NCBI GenBank assembly: GCA_015207365.1
Contig: JADEXA010000068.1
Location: 1-35,160 of the forward strand
Length of the DNA stretch: 35,160 nt
Reading direction: 5' to 3'
Source: Vacuolonema iberomarrocanum LEGE 07170
GTDB taxonomy: Bacteria > Cyanobacteriota > Cyanobacteriia > Elainellales > Elainellaceae
Shown here: positions 24,839 to 30,660 of the stretch, piece after piece
Position numbering within the stretch: position 1 is the stretch's first letter
Layout: each line of letters begins with the position of its first letter
Program-made: the position numbers and the translations under genes
Notes under the pieces: generated by a model
What the model was told of the DNA's origin: nothing
What the model saw: the letters and a program-made list of their open reading frames with translations, nothing else
The model's database searches: none

Positions 24839-25479
24839 TCAATCAGCCCTGATCGTAGGGCAATCACAGCAACTTGCACCCGATCGTTGACTTCAAATTT
24901 GGTCATGATGCTACGTAGGTGCGCCTTAATTGTACTTTCGCTTAAAAACAATGTCTCAGCGATCGCACCATTGCTATTTCCTTGCACTAATAGCTTGAGG
25001 ACTTCCATTTCGCGATCGCTGAGTTTGAATGCTGGGGTCGGTATTCCTTTAAGTTGATTGACCACATGACGGACTTTTTCATCCAGATAAAGTGCGCCAG
25101 ATTGGACAGCGGCGATCGCATCAATTATTTGCGTAGCTTGTGAACCCTTGATGCAATAAGCATCTGCACCATTGGCCAACGCCAAAATTGTTTCTCGTTC
25201 AGTCGCATGAGAGGTTAGTACCACAATCCGAACCGCTGGACAGGCCGCCTTAATTTTTTGAGTAGCGAGAATTCCATTAAGGCGCGGCAAACCAATATCC
25301 ATAATCACGACATTTGGTTTGAGGTTTAAAGCTAATTCAACACCTGCATCGCCTGCTGTTTCCTGACCAACAACTTCAAAGTCGGGGCAATAGCTCAGAG
25401 CATGATGTAATCCCAACTGCATAAGTGGATCATCTTCTATGATGAGAATTCGGAGAGGTTGTGGATTGGAAAGACCCAT
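24835..25479 (-). CDS. NarL/FixJ-type response regulator
   Basis: 214 aa. Receiver domain with the acidic pair in IIEDDPL, phospho-acceptor Asp61 in VVIMDIGLP, Thr in VVLTSH and Lys in YCIKG. The LuxR-type helix-turn-helix is in LSDREMEVLKLLVQGNSNGA and STIKAHLRSIMTKF. It is a DNA-binding output partner, very likely of the kinase at 22670-24025, since the two are separated only by the exported-protein gene. The ATG at 25479 has no strong ribosome site. Confidence 0.9.
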   Translation of the reverse strand: MGLSNPQPLRILIIEDDPLMQLGLHHALSYCPDFEVVGQETAGDAGVELALNLKPNVVIMDIGLPRLNGILATQKIKAACPAVRIVVLTSHATERETILALANGADAYCIKGSQATQIIDAIAAVQSGALYLDEKVRHVVNQLKGIPTPAFKLSDREMEVLKLLVQGNSNGAIAETLFLSESTIKAHLRSIMTKFEVNDRVQVAVIALRSGLID

Positions 25480-25861
25480 GATTAGTCGAGAAATCGGAAA
25501 TTTAAAGTTGCATCACCACCATAAACTAACTTCCATCGCACCGACTATTTCATCCTAGATAGATAGACATAAATCAACCCACTCTAAAACCCTAAGGAAC
25601 ACCCCTTAGGTCTTTGGATTTTTAGTTTAATAACGCCAAGCTACTTATTTATTAGATGGGAGATGGATCATCCACTCACTTCTAGAAACGCATAGATCAG
25701 GGCTGAATACAGGACAAAACCCAGAAAACCCTTAATTTTGTGTCGTGTGGGCACCGCCCACACGACACAAAATTAAGGGTTTTAGTCGGGGTTCGATTTT
25801 TTGTCCTGTACTTAGAGAGCAGGGCTCAAATGATCGCTACATTAATATTTGAGCATCGTAT
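25480..25861. other. Intergenic region with two palindromic elements
   Basis: 25572-25648 resembles a decayed family C element: CCTAAGG/CCTTAGG arms and an end CCAAGCTACTTA. 25708-25810 is the family D element. The rest shows no gene. Confidence 0.5.
25708..25810. repeat. Palindromic mini-element, family D (103 bp)
   Basis: TACAGGACAAAA and TTTTGTCCTGTA are its ends. The core CCCTTAATTTTGTGTCGTGT pairs with its full complement around a GGGCACCGCCC tip. Same length and TA ends as families B and C, but a different sequence. Confidence 0.75.
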
Positions 25862-25894
25862 ATATTTCCGTTCCGTTGCAAGCGCTTGTTAGCC
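25862..25894 (-). other. Half attC-like site (truncated integron cassette end)
   Basis: On - the GNAT stop lies inside GGCTAACAAGCGCTTGCAAC, the usual opening of an attC, followed by GGAACGG. The matching second arm is missing; unrelated AT-rich sequence follows. This marks the broken outer end of the first integron remnant. Confidence 0.55.
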
Positions 25895-26314
25895 ATGTTC
25901 GGAGAATGAGCGTATTTGTTCTTCTGAGCGAGGCCATATATAGGCTGAGCGCTGTTTATGCCAACCTAGTTTTTCATAAAAGCTGCTTTTCCCTGGTGCG
26001 GCTGTCAACATCGTAGTGAGAAAAGGCTTGAGGTCGTTTTCAAGTTCACCAAGGATTTTAGAGCCAATCCCATTCCTTTGATATTTGGGCAACACCGCCA
26101 AATCAACTATCCATCCATAGTAATATCCATCGTCAACTGTTCTACCTACACCAACCAATTCATCGCTGATATAAGCAAAGCGTTTAAAGGAGCTTCTTTC
26201 GAATGAACGTTTAACTTGTTCCGAAAGCCTTTCTCCCCATCCGACAGCTTTGAATATATCGGACACTTCCTTCCAGTTTATCGTTTCTATTGAAGTTGTA
26301 TACCTGACATTCAT
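25889..26314 (-). CDS. GNAT-family N-acetyltransferase (cassette gene)
   Basis: 141 aa, full-length single GNAT domain. Motif A is LAVLPKYQRNGIGSKILGEL, with the acetyl-CoA loop QRNGIG. The end SSFYEKLGWHKQRSAYIW closes the fold. It may modify an amine or antibiotic; the substrate is unknown. Its TAA stop overlaps the start of a half attC, and an attC precedes its ATG by 17 bases, which suggests a gene cassette. No HIP1 octamer. Base composition resembles the adjacent cassette gene more than nearby core genes. Confidence 0.85.
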   Translation of the reverse strand: MNVRYTTSIETINWKEVSDIFKAVGWGERLSEQVKRSFERSSFKRFAYISDELVGVGRTVDDGYYYGWIVDLAVLPKYQRNGIGSKILGELENDLKPFLTTMLTAAPGKSSFYEKLGWHKQRSAYIWPRSEEQIRSFSEHG

Positions 26315-26330
26315 GTCACTACTTTTTGAT

Positions 26331-26424
26331 AGCTAAGTTCAGGATCACCGAGCGGGCAGTTGGCGTTGATGAGCGCAGCAAACGCGCGATCCGATTCCCT
26401 CTCCGGTGCATTCGTTTGTTATGT
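26331..26424 (-). other. attC-like recombination site (cassette 1 of integron remnant 1)
   Basis: On -, R''-like ACATAAC (26418-26424) is followed by a TGCACCGGAG arm, a ~45-base loop region, the complementary CTCGGTGATCCTGA arm and an R'-like CTTAGCT (26331-26337). The stop of the upstream gene lies inside R'', as is common. R' has C in place of the consensus first G (GTTRRRY), so the site may be inactive. Similar ATGCACCGGAG cassette ends are, as I remember, frequent in planctomycete arrays. Confidence 0.6.
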
Positions 26425-26850
26425 GGCATTATCACGTAGTCGTTTGAAGTACACCAGTTCTGGATCGCCTTCGTCAAGGTTTTCGATGAAGCCACTTCGA
26501 TCAAACTCCAGCGTTGTCAGCAGCAGCTGCATCGGCAAGTTGGATTGATTCGTCGATGTGAACAGTTTGGGTGTACGGCATTGGTCGATCAAATGACGGA
26601 TCAACGCAGAACCGATTCCTTGACGCCGGAATTGCGGATGGACATAGAGCATTTCGATCCAACCGTTGTCATAGAACTTGTAGTTCAGAACGGCGTAGGC
26701 CACGACGTTCGCGTCGATGACGGCGACGTAACACGCGGACGAGTTGATTTGGTCGTGGATGAACTCGACGCGCGCAGGTTCAGATGTCGCGACATGATCG
26801 AATGCGACAATCACATCTGCATCCGTGATCGTGGCGATTCGCAATTCCAT
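26419..26850 (-). CDS. GNAT-family N-acetyltransferase (first cassette gene of remnant 1)
   Basis: 143 aa. MELRIATITDADVIVAFDHV is a normal GNAT opening, so the start at 26850 is preferred over the ATG at 26868. That one adds six residues and lies nearly at the cassette junction. Motif A is EMLYVHPQFRRQGIGSALIR, with the CoA loop RRQGIG. A Cys-rich or other specificity motif is not seen. It directly follows the attI-like leader, the position where integron promoters express cassettes. It has no HIP1 octamer, unlike resident genes. TAA lies inside the attC R'' box. Confidence 0.8.
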   Translation of the reverse strand: MELRIATITDADVIVAFDHVATSEPARVEFIHDQINSSACYVAVIDANVVAYAVLNYKFYDNGWIEMLYVHPQFRRQGIGSALIRHLIDQCRTPKLFTSTNQSNLPMQLLLTTLEFDRSGFIENLDEGDPELVYFKRLRDNAT

Positions 26851-26870
26851 GGGTTTGTCGCATGCCATAC

Positions 26871-27066
26871 AACTATATATTCAGCATCAGATCCGCTGGA
26901 TAATGCCCCTGCTGCCCGTGATTATGCAGCAGTTTTGACGGATAGTACCCATTCTTTTAGGTTTTATGCAGTAACTTTACTTGTTAACTCCATAGTTTCA
27001 GGGGGCTATCCAGCACTTTTGACGGTTAACACCCCCAATCCCGGTATTATCCAGCATCTACCTCCC
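26871..27066. promoter_or_regulatory. attI-like integron platform, copy 1
   Basis: Nearly identical to 30244-30438. It starts at AACTATATATTC, the complement of GAATATATAGTT, where homology to copy 2 stops at the GTT. It contains two direct repeats of CAGCASTTTTGACGG (26927-26941 and 27011-27025, 84 bases apart), each followed by a GGxTAxxACCC-like word; these could be integrase-binding sites. The leader lies between a divergent integrase start and the first cassette, as in known integrons. Confidence 0.6.
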
Positions 27067-27192
27067 ATGTTAGAACCTCAAAAACCTCGATTGCTTGAGC
27101 AAGCACGCCAGCCCATGAGGCTTCGGCACTTCAGCTTGAAAACTAAGAAGTCAAACATTCACTGCATTCGAGGTTGCATGTTGTTTCATTAG
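27067..27192 (+). pseudogene. Integron-integrase-like tyrosine recombinase, N-terminal fragment (copy 1)
   Basis: ATG at 27067 begins MLEPQKPRLLEQARQPMRLR then HFSLKTKKS, matching the start of IntI-type recombinases (…LLxQxRxxxRxxxxSxxTExxYxxW), where the core-binding domain begins. After about residue 29 the sequence decays (NIHCIRG) and stops at 27192. The catalytic RHRRY domain is absent. It points away from the cassette genes, as intI does. Confidence 0.65.
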
Positions 27193-27249
27193 AAGCGCTA
27201 TCTCCGAGACATGGGTGTTGATGCAATCCGGACATGCCCCTCCCATCTA

Positions 27250-27356
27250 GCGATCGCCCACAGACAACTACAACGTCTGATACAGAAGACGATCGCCAAT
27301 TTCTCGCTTCTCCTTGAATTTCGAGAGATATGGATTCGAGGTGGAAGGGCGATCGC
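27250..27356. repeat. HIP1-bounded repeat, copy 3
   Basis: GCGATCGC at 27250-27257, a decayed ACGATCGCC at 27289, then the shared segment ending in GCGATCGC at 27349-27356. The spacer CACAGACAACTACAACGTCT matches the spacer between copies 4 and 5. Confidence 0.7.
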
Positions 27357-27394
27357 TAACTCTCCTCTTGAGACTGCACCCTCTATCTATTACC

Positions 27395-27837
27395 TCAACT
27401 GGGGACGATATTGTGCCACAACTCGGCTGCTACAAACGTTGACAAGTGTCCTACATTTGAACAAGCTCTGGAACTGCTAGAGTCACCGCTTGAGCAACCA
27501 GAATCATATCACCGTCGATTGTTTTGTCACCTGCTGTTGGTTGTCCTTGTTGGCGAGCATGTGCCCAAAATTTTGCGGCTTGACGCATAGCTGTTGTTGT
27601 AATTGGCAAATATTCCAGAAGCTTTGCTAAGGCATCCAGACGCGCAATACCTTTTGTCTTGTTTGCTCGTAGTAGCTCACGCCGAAGCTCATAGTCTGCA
27701 AGCTCTGGAATAACAATACGATTGCCTATTGCGATATGGGCTTGAAGCCATTGAGCACAAGCAGCACTCTCAGAAGACAGTTTGGGGTTAGTAACTAGAC
27801 CCAGTGGTCCCGTGTCCAGCACAATAACTTGGCTCAC
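27395..27837 (-). pseudogene. PIN-domain toxin (VapC-like), frameshifted near the C-terminus
   Basis: From ATG at 27837: MSQVIVLDTGPLGLVTNPKL carries the first catalytic Asp (8), PELADYELRREL the Glu, and GDMILVAQAVTL the third acidic residue. The open frame ends at 27451 as PELVQM-stop, before the usual last motif. In another frame the sequence continues SNVGHLSTFVAAELWHNIVP to TGA at 27395-27397, the normal VapC ending, so a small indel near 27455 broke the gene. VapC toxins cut RNA; this one probably lacks its last metal-site segment. ATGA overlap with the antitoxin. Confidence 0.8.
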
Positions 27838-28118
27838 CAGGTTATACCCTTCAACTCAGCCGGAAACAACTTGCGCTCAGACAACCGATCGCTATCTAGA
27901 GACTGAATTAAGAACTGACCTGTTTCCTGCTGCTCCGCTTCATCCTCATCATCTATCCAAGATTGAAGTAAATCGACGGCTGCAGTTTGTTTCTGATTGA
28001 GCACAATAGCGTTTGTCAAAAGCTTCAATGCCAACACCTCTACAGAAAGCCCACGCTGACTGGCTTCCTGCAAAAGATACTGCTCTAACTCCGGTGATAG
28101 ATCAAGGGTTAGTGTCAT
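27834..28118 (-). CDS. Antitoxin of a VapBC-like pair
   Basis: 94 aa. MTLTLDLSPELEQYLLQEAS is a ribbon-helix-helix-like start typical of cyanobacterial VapB antitoxins (strand then helix A). The acidic C-terminal half (WIDDEDEAEQQETG) would wrap the toxin. It overlaps the toxin start by four bases, so the two are translationally coupled. The antitoxin looks intact while its toxin is frameshifted. Its upstream region runs into HIP1-bounded repeats. Confidence 0.78.
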   Translation of the reverse strand: MTLTLDLSPELEQYLLQEASQRGLSVEVLALKLLTNAIVLNQKQTAAVDLLQSWIDDEDEAEQQETGQFLIQSLDSDRLSERKLFPAELKGITW

Positions 28119-28271
28119 AAGTAATTCGAAGACAGAACCCCTTTTATCTTAACCTTTTGGTGTTGGAGAGCTAATTTGAGGGAAAAAGCCTCATAGCTAT
28201 GAACAGAATGAAACGCTGGGTTTCTCTGCATTAGCCAGAATACGAGTAAGCGATCGCCCTCATTGCAGATA

Positions 28272-28442
28272 GGCGATCGCCAATTTCCCACTTCTCCTTG
28301 AATTTCGCGAACTATAGGTTTGGAGTGGAATGGGCGATCGCCCACACACAACTACAGCACCTGGTATAGATAGGCGATCGCCAAGTTCTCGCTTCTCCTT
28401 GAATTTCGAGAACTATGGGTTTGGCGTGGAATGGGCGATCGC
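28272..28442. repeat. HIP1-bounded repeat, copies 4 and 5 in tandem (101-bp period)
   Basis: Two segments (28272-28341, 28373-28442) of the form GGCGATCGCC-[CAATTTC…TGGAATGG]-GCGATCGC sit 101 bases apart, joined by a spacer CACACACAACTACAGCACCT. The same body occurs at 21163, 22295 and 27289. Confidence 0.8.
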
Positions 28443-28470
28443 TCAGTCTCTCTACATTCCCAAGCCCCAT

Positions 28471-28596
28471 TTACTCCAACGGCATAGTCAAAAATTCTGC
28501 TGGTAAGATGGCAGGGATTGTAGAAGCAACAAAAAATGGTTGCCGCTGGGCTAGAACATCAAGCAAAACATCACTAGCAAACAGCACCCACCTCAA
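28471..28596 (-). pseudogene. PIN-domain toxin with large internal deletion (42 codons left)
   Basis: From a TTG overlapping the antitoxin's TGA, the reading VLFASDVLLDVLAQRQPFFV is the start of a PIN toxin (normally LFDSDVLLDVLA, here Ala for the first Asp), followed directly by ILPAEFLTMPLE and a stop, which resembles the end of such toxins. Some 90-100 residues carrying the other catalytic acids are gone. It cannot cut RNA. It could at most still be bound by the antitoxin. Confidence 0.65.
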
Positions 28597-28835
28597 CTGT
28601 ATTTCTCCTCTAGGTAATCCACATGGGATTCTGTAGGATCTTCTGCACCTAGCTGAATCACACCAATTAGGCTTTTAGTCCAAGGATCAAGACTTGCCAA
28701 AGAATTTGCGTTTGTGGTTGGCGGACTGAGCACTAAGGTCTCTTGCTGAATAGAACTCAACAAAGACTGCACTAAACGCCAGCGATCGCCCATAGACAAC
28801 TGCAACGCCTGATTTTGAATCTCTTGTAAAGTCAT
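28593..28835 (-). CDS. Antitoxin-like protein (80 aa), partner of the deleted PIN toxin
   Basis: MTLQEIQNQALQLSMGDRWR then LVQSLLSSIQQETL is the common N-terminus of a cyanobacterial addiction-module antitoxin family. The acidic C-terminal part is PTESHVDYLEEKYS. ATG at 28835 has GGGAAGGG upstream; the longer frame from 28886 runs into the tail of a decayed gene. Its GDR (GGCGATCGC) is the point at which dead copies at 21276 and 22409 switch into HIP1-bounded repeat. The downstream toxin is a remnant, so the antitoxin is an orphan. Confidence 0.75.
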   Translation of the reverse strand: MTLQEIQNQALQLSMGDRWRLVQSLLSSIQQETLVLSPPTTNANSLASLDPWTKSLIGVIQLGAEDPTESHVDYLEEKYS

Positions 28836-28973
28836 CAGCCCTTCCCTAGCAACTATTTGTCTACTGTAAATGGCTGCTTCCACCACCTGAAAGCATTTTC
28901 TTCAACCTCACTTTGAATGCCAGCAGATAATCTTTGGACGGCACCTTCCCTGAGAATTAAGTCGCATAACACC
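28836..28973 (-). pseudogene. Decayed tail of an unknown gene upstream of the antitoxin
   Basis: On - the reading LILREGAVQRLSAGIQSEVE is followed by ENAFRWWKQPFTVDK-stop. It is also found, more decayed, at 22410-22553 (LILSEGAIENLSVCIQS). Conservation in frame implies a protein end. I do not recognise it. Confidence 0.4.
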
Positions 28974-29043
28974 GGCATTACCTGACCGGAGGTGTCGAGC
29001 CGGAACGGCGAGCACCTCCGGTCAGGTAATGCGCTTGTTGGAC
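28974..29043 (-). other. attC site (70 bp), last cassette of integron remnant 2
   Basis: On -, R'' GTCCAAC (29037-29043, fits RYYYAAC) leads into AAGCGC, then a 20-bp arm GCATTACCTGACCGGAGGTG, a loop, the perfect complementary arm, GCCGGT and R' GTTATGC (28974-28980). The arms differ at the ends (AAGC versus CCGG), giving the unpaired spacer typical of attC. It follows the 124-aa gene by 16 bases. Confidence 0.75.
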
Positions 29044-29059
29044 TTGAGTGTATGGTTGG

Positions 29060-29434
29060 TTAGCAGACGCGGAATCCTTTGGACACACGGAGGTACTCTA
29101 TGAACTTCTCGATGACTGCTCGATTGGTGCTGTAGTTCTGCTCTTGACGGACTTTGTAGAACACGAAGTCATCCGACTCTGTCGTACGGGTTCCATTGAG
29201 TAGTATCCGCCCCTCCTGGGAAAGACATCTCGCACGTTTCTCAAGGGCATCGGCGACTACGGTACACTGCTCTTTCGTGAGTCCGTTTCCGCAGAAAGGC
29301 TGATGGAGGCCATCGATCACCTCACTCGGAAGAACATCAAGCCTTCGGATCTCCTCCACGATGGCCCGCCAGTCCCAGAAAATTACGTCGAACATGAATT
29401 CGTCGGTTCCCGTGTCTAGTAAGCTGATGCCCAT
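29060..29434 (-). CDS. Cassette-encoded protein of unknown function (124 aa)
   Basis: Start MGISLLDTGTDEFMFDVIFW at 29434 with AGAG upstream; the TTG at 29455 lies in the attC core and is not the start. It has no signal peptide or membrane segment and is acidic and rich in Trp/Phe near the start (FWDWRAIVEEIRRLDVLP). I do not recognise the family. It is bounded by two attC sites (29450-29539 and 28974-29043), so it is a complete integron gene cassette of about 476 bp. No HIP1. Confidence 0.75.
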   Translation of the reverse strand: MGISLLDTGTDEFMFDVIFWDWRAIVEEIRRLDVLPSEVIDGLHQPFCGNGLTKEQCTVVADALEKRARCLSQEGRILLNGTRTTESDDFVFYKVRQEQNYSTNRAVIEKFIEYLRVSKGFRVC

Positions 29435-29449
29435 AATGATCTCTAGTCT

Positions 29450-29539
29450 GTCCAACGTTTGGGTTAACCGGGCCCGAACGAAAGATATTGTGTACAGAAA
29501 ACGCGTGTTTGAGGGCTCCGGTTCAACCCTTTGTTATCC
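29450..29539 (-). other. attC site (90 bp), first cassette of integron remnant 2
   Basis: On -, R''-like GGATAAC (29533-29539, holding the gene's stop) precedes GGGTTGAACCGG, a loop, CCGGTTAACCC and R' GTTGGAC (29450-29456, exact GTTRRRY). GGGTTGAACCGG versus the complement GGGTTAACCGG leaves one extra G, the extrahelical base that directs integrase to one strand in known attC sites. Confidence 0.8.
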
Positions 29540-30226
29540 AGCTATTTCGTCTTCAGCGTCCAGTGATTTTAACCGAGCTTCAAGTGCTTGCGATTGCTTC
29601 GGGAGTAAATAAATGTATTCGAGGAAAAAGTCGATTAGATCGAGCATCATTCGGGCCAAGTCTTGGTCTGGTTCGCGATCCATGTCGAAGTGTGCGCCCA
29701 AGTTACCACCCTCTCGAATGGTATCAGTGAGGTGAACAAGTGGTTCGGCAAGGTCCTGCGAGGAGAAGAAGTCGCGAAGCTGTTGAAATAGGGTCTTACC
29801 GGTCGAGTTTCCCTGTGTCTTGACGATGCCTTCGAGCGTTTTGCGGCATGAGGTAAGACACGCGTCCCACAAGCCAACGTTGTATGCCTTTACGGCGGAA
29901 TGATATGCCCGATCAACCGCGGCAATGTCCGTAATGGCTTCGTCCGATATTGACGTTCGCGCCGCTGGAGAAGGGTAAACGAAAACCACCGAAGAGTCTT
30001 TCGGAGTGTGCATCGTGAAGACGCTTACTACGCCAGAGCAAGCGGGGCACGTCGCCATTCCTGCAAATGCTCTTGCGCTCGTGTTCGTCGGCGCAGACGA
30101 AGTGAAGGTAGTCAGCTCCGAGCAGTGCGGGCATATCATTGAAAATGCTGTGGGGTACTGCGGAGAATTCGCGTTGTTGTTCTGACGACCTGTCTTGCGA
30201 ATCTGTGATTTTGGAAGCTGATACAT
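29534..30226 (-). CDS. DUF4145-like zinc-ribbon protein (first cassette gene of remnant 2)
   Basis: 230 aa. A CPHC ... CPAC zinc ribbon (residues ~33-60) follows a basic N-terminus (MYQLPKSQIRKTGRQ). The C-terminal half YHSAVKAYNVGLWDACLTSC then RKTLEGIVKTQG ... LRDFFSSQDLAEPLVHLTDT ... REGGNLGAHFD matches the DUF4145 helical domain, found in restriction and other defence-type proteins as a possible nucleic-acid or nucleotide module. The start at 30226 lies just inside the attI-like junction; MICPHC would be a later option. It is a complete cassette, expressed away from the integrase. No HIP1. Confidence 0.8.
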   Translation of the reverse strand: MYQLPKSQIRKTGRQNNNANSPQYPTAFSMICPHCSELTTFTSSAPTNTSARAFAGMATCPACSGVVSVFTMHTPKDSSVVFVYPSPAARTSISDEAITDIAAVDRAYHSAVKAYNVGLWDACLTSCRKTLEGIVKTQGNSTGKTLFQQLRDFFSSQDLAEPLVHLTDTIREGGNLGAHFDMDREPDQDLARMMLDLIDFFLEYIYLLPKQSQALEARLKSLDAEDEIAG

Positions 30227-30243
30227 ATTCGCTTGGGTTGGAT

Positions 30244-30438
30244 AACTATATATTCAGCATCAAATCCGCTGGATAATACCCTACTGCCCGTGATTATGCA
30301 GCAGTTTTGACGGGTAATACCCATTCCTTTAGGTTTTATGCAGCAACTTTACTTGTTAACTCCATAGTTTCGGGGTGTCATCCAGCACTTTTGACGGTTA
30401 ACACCCCCATTTCCGGTACTATCCAGCATCTACCTCCC
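30244..30438. promoter_or_regulatory. attI-like integron platform, copy 2
   Basis: Matches 26871-27066 closely. Junction GAATATATAGTT (on -) meets cassette sequence TATCCAACC. The CAGCASTTTTGACGG direct repeats are at 30299-30313 and 30383-30397, again 84 bases apart. It lies between the divergent integrase start (30439, +) and the DUF4145-like cassette (-). Confidence 0.65.
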
Positions 30439-30549
30439 ATGTTAGAACCTCAAAAAACTCGATTGCTTGAGCAGGCGCGCCAGTTCATGAGGCTGCGGAA
30501 CTTCAGCTTGAAAAGCGGGAAGTCATACGTTGACTACCTGACTGTTTGA
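30439..30549 (+). pseudogene. Integron-integrase-like tyrosine recombinase, N-terminal fragment (copy 2)
   Basis: MLEPQKTRLLEQARQFMRLR then NFSLKSGKSYVDYLTV-stop: 36 codons that match the opening helix of IntI-type recombinases (SYVDYL corresponds to the TExxYxxWI motif). Nothing after residue 34 is recombinase-like; the chlH terminator follows. The catalytic half is lost, so cassettes here are fixed unless an integrase elsewhere acts on them. Confidence 0.7.
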
Positions 30550-30595
30550 AAGGGGCGGTCGCCCACTCACCCTTTCAGATTCCAACCGAGAAAGC

Positions 30596-30627
30596 AAGAA
30601 AAAAGGATGCTGAAATCAGCATCCTTT
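30596..30627 (-). terminator. Intrinsic terminator of chlH
   Basis: On -, AAAGGATGCTGA pairs with TCAGCATCCTTT across a two-base loop and is followed by a T-run, 33 bases after the chlH stop. It is a strong rho-independent terminator. Confidence 0.85.
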
Positions 30628-30660
30628 GAGGTGAATTTAACTTGAATCAATGTGCCACGC

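Noticed and set aside
26545..27192. 215-aa open frame on + opposite a GNAT gene
   Set aside because: The first two thirds are the antisense of the GNAT gene and the attI-like leader; only the last ~42 codons (from 27067) look like protein.
28115..28351. 78-aa open frame on - upstream of the VapB-like antitoxin
   Set aside because: It is composed of HIP1-bounded repeat sequence.
21163..28442. HIP1-bounded repeats as a CRISPR array
   Set aside because: Copies are dispersed, with only two in tandem, no unique spacers of constant length and no cas genes.
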